NCBI RefSeq assembly: GCF_009828115.1
Contig: NZ_WTYL01000002.1
Coordinates: 434,001 to 498,000, forward strand
Source: Allopontixanthobacter sediminis
Lineage (GTDB): Bacteria; Pseudomonadota; Alphaproteobacteria; Sphingomonadales; Sphingomonadaceae
Reading direction: 5' to 3'
DNA length: 64,000 bases
Positions 63,384-64,000 of the stretch are shown in pieces. The translations under genes were made by a program, and so were the position numbers. The notes under the pieces were generated by a model, which saw nothing but the letters and a program-made list of their open reading frames with translations, made no database searches and was not told where the DNA came from. The stretch's first letter is position 1, and the number at the start of each line of letters is the position of its first letter.

Positions 63384-64000
63384 TTGAACATCAATATATC
63401 CGCAAGCGGATGGCTAAGCCGCATACGGACCTGGTTTCCTGACCGCGAATTTTTCATGCGGTCGCAGGGTCAGGTGCGTTTCATCAAGATTTCCTCGAAG
63501 CTGCAAATGATCGTCGCGGGCACCCTGCTCGCTGCGCTGCTGGCATGGACCGTGTCGATGGCGCTGATGGGCTGGGCCCAGTACCGCGCGCAGGCAGACA
63601 TCTCGTCGCTACTGGAACGCGAAGCGAAGGTCGCGAAATCCGAAGAGCGGGTCACCGCCTATCGCGGCGACCTCGACGAAGTGACCGACGACCTGACGAA
63701 GCGCCAGGCATTTATCGAGGCCATGGTATCCAGCCTGCCGGCAGACACCAAGTCAGCCCCTGCAGCAGATGACACCGTATCCGATTCGACCAGCGAGGCG
63801 GCGGAAACCGTCTCCAAGGTCAGCGCCCTGATCCCCGAAGCCGCTGCGCTCGCCCAGATCGAAGCGCGTCAGCTCGCTTTCGTGGAACGGCTCACTCGTT
63901 ATGCCGACCAGCGCGCCGCGCGGGCAACTGCCGCGATCCGCAAGCTCGGCCTCGATCCGGGCGTAATGCTGCGGTCCGCCGACCGGTCCGCAATGGGTGG
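63384..64000 (+). CDS. M23-family metallopeptidase, N-terminal part (3' truncated by window edge)
   Basis: From a TTG at 63384, 205 residues are visible. The N-terminus FPDREFFMRSQGQVRFIKIS is typical of alphaproteobacterial M23 endopeptidases of the DUF5930 type, followed by one membrane helix (MIVAGTLLAALLAWTVSMALMGW) and a coiled coil (about 80-130). The catalytic LytM domain would lie beyond the window. The start is inferred since the conserved block begins upstream of the first ATG (63456). Confidence 0.82.
   Translation, partial: MNINISASGWLSRIRTWFPDREFFMRSQGQVRFIKISSKLQMIVAGTLLAALLAWTVSMALMGWAQYRAQADISSLLEREAKVAKSEERVTAYRGDLDEVTDDLTKRQAFIEAMVSSLPADTKSAPAADDTVSDSTSEAAETVSKVSALIPEAAALAQIEARQLAFVERLTRYADQRAARATAAIRKLGLDPGVMLRSADRSAMG

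Overview
The window (about 60-65% G+C by eye, tightly packed genes, many 4-base ATGA/GTGA start-stop overlaps) looks like the chromosome of an alphaproteobacterium of the order Sphingomonadales, most likely Erythrobacteraceae. The reasons are the CtrA inhibitor SciP, a general-stress promoter of the EcfG type, many GANTC sites in front of a cell-wall gene, a carboxylate-bridged Coq7, the proA/nadD/rsfS/rlmH/envC/ctpA order, and DUF3035 after lspA. I see no rRNA, tRNA, CRISPR array, integrase or intact insertion sequence.

Layout. 1-4476: end of ribF, then ileS, lspA and a DUF3035 lipoprotein, all +. 4490-11736: a CNNM/CBS membrane protein, an OmpA-type lipoprotein, a CysQ-like phosphatase, sucC, etfB-etfA and a TonB-C-like secreted protein. 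11772-18243: a minus-strand operon encoding an RND efflux pump (adaptor, permease), DUF445 and an acetyltransferase. 18494-28206: stress and housekeeping genes (GlsB/YeaQ-like, SciP, mnmA, a serine hydrolase, phzF, a CDF metal exporter, pdxH, a DnaJ-type cochaperone, YihY, fabI).

28226-45456: one minus-strand run of 13 genes that forms an exopolysaccharide locus. In transcription order it has an O-antigen-ligase-like protein, a short Wza-like lipoprotein, a Wzc-type tyrosine autokinase, a membrane-anchored protein of unknown function, a MurJ-like flippase, a glycosyltransferase, a Wzy-like protein, a glycosyltransferase, an AsnB-like amidotransferase, a glycosyltransferase, a priming sugar transferase, a Tat-exported beta-helix protein and a methyltransferase. 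45663-54509 supplies precursors: a TviB-type dehydrogenase, an NDP-sugar epimerase, WecC, Ugd and WecB. Two unusual DEDD-exonuclease genes and a 535-base non-coding stretch sit inside this part, between ugd and wecB. Together the genes predict a Wzx/Wzy-type polymer rich in uronic acids, some possibly amidated.

54561-64000: a minus-strand housekeeping run (proA, aldo/keto reductase, nadD, rsfS, rlmH, EnvC-like, CtpA-like protease, dsbB, coq7, a secreted hypothetical protein), and the start of an M23 endopeptidase on + behind six clustered GANTC sites.

Most noteworthy: the Wzc gene shares its frame with wza and has no ATG/GTG/TTG where its N-terminus must begin; the unusual composition of the exopolysaccharide locus; the two-exonuclease insertion; the GANTC cluster; a LiuR-like operator before etfBA; a 40-base palindrome over a ribosome-binding site; and a low-G+C patch inside the editing domain of ileS.
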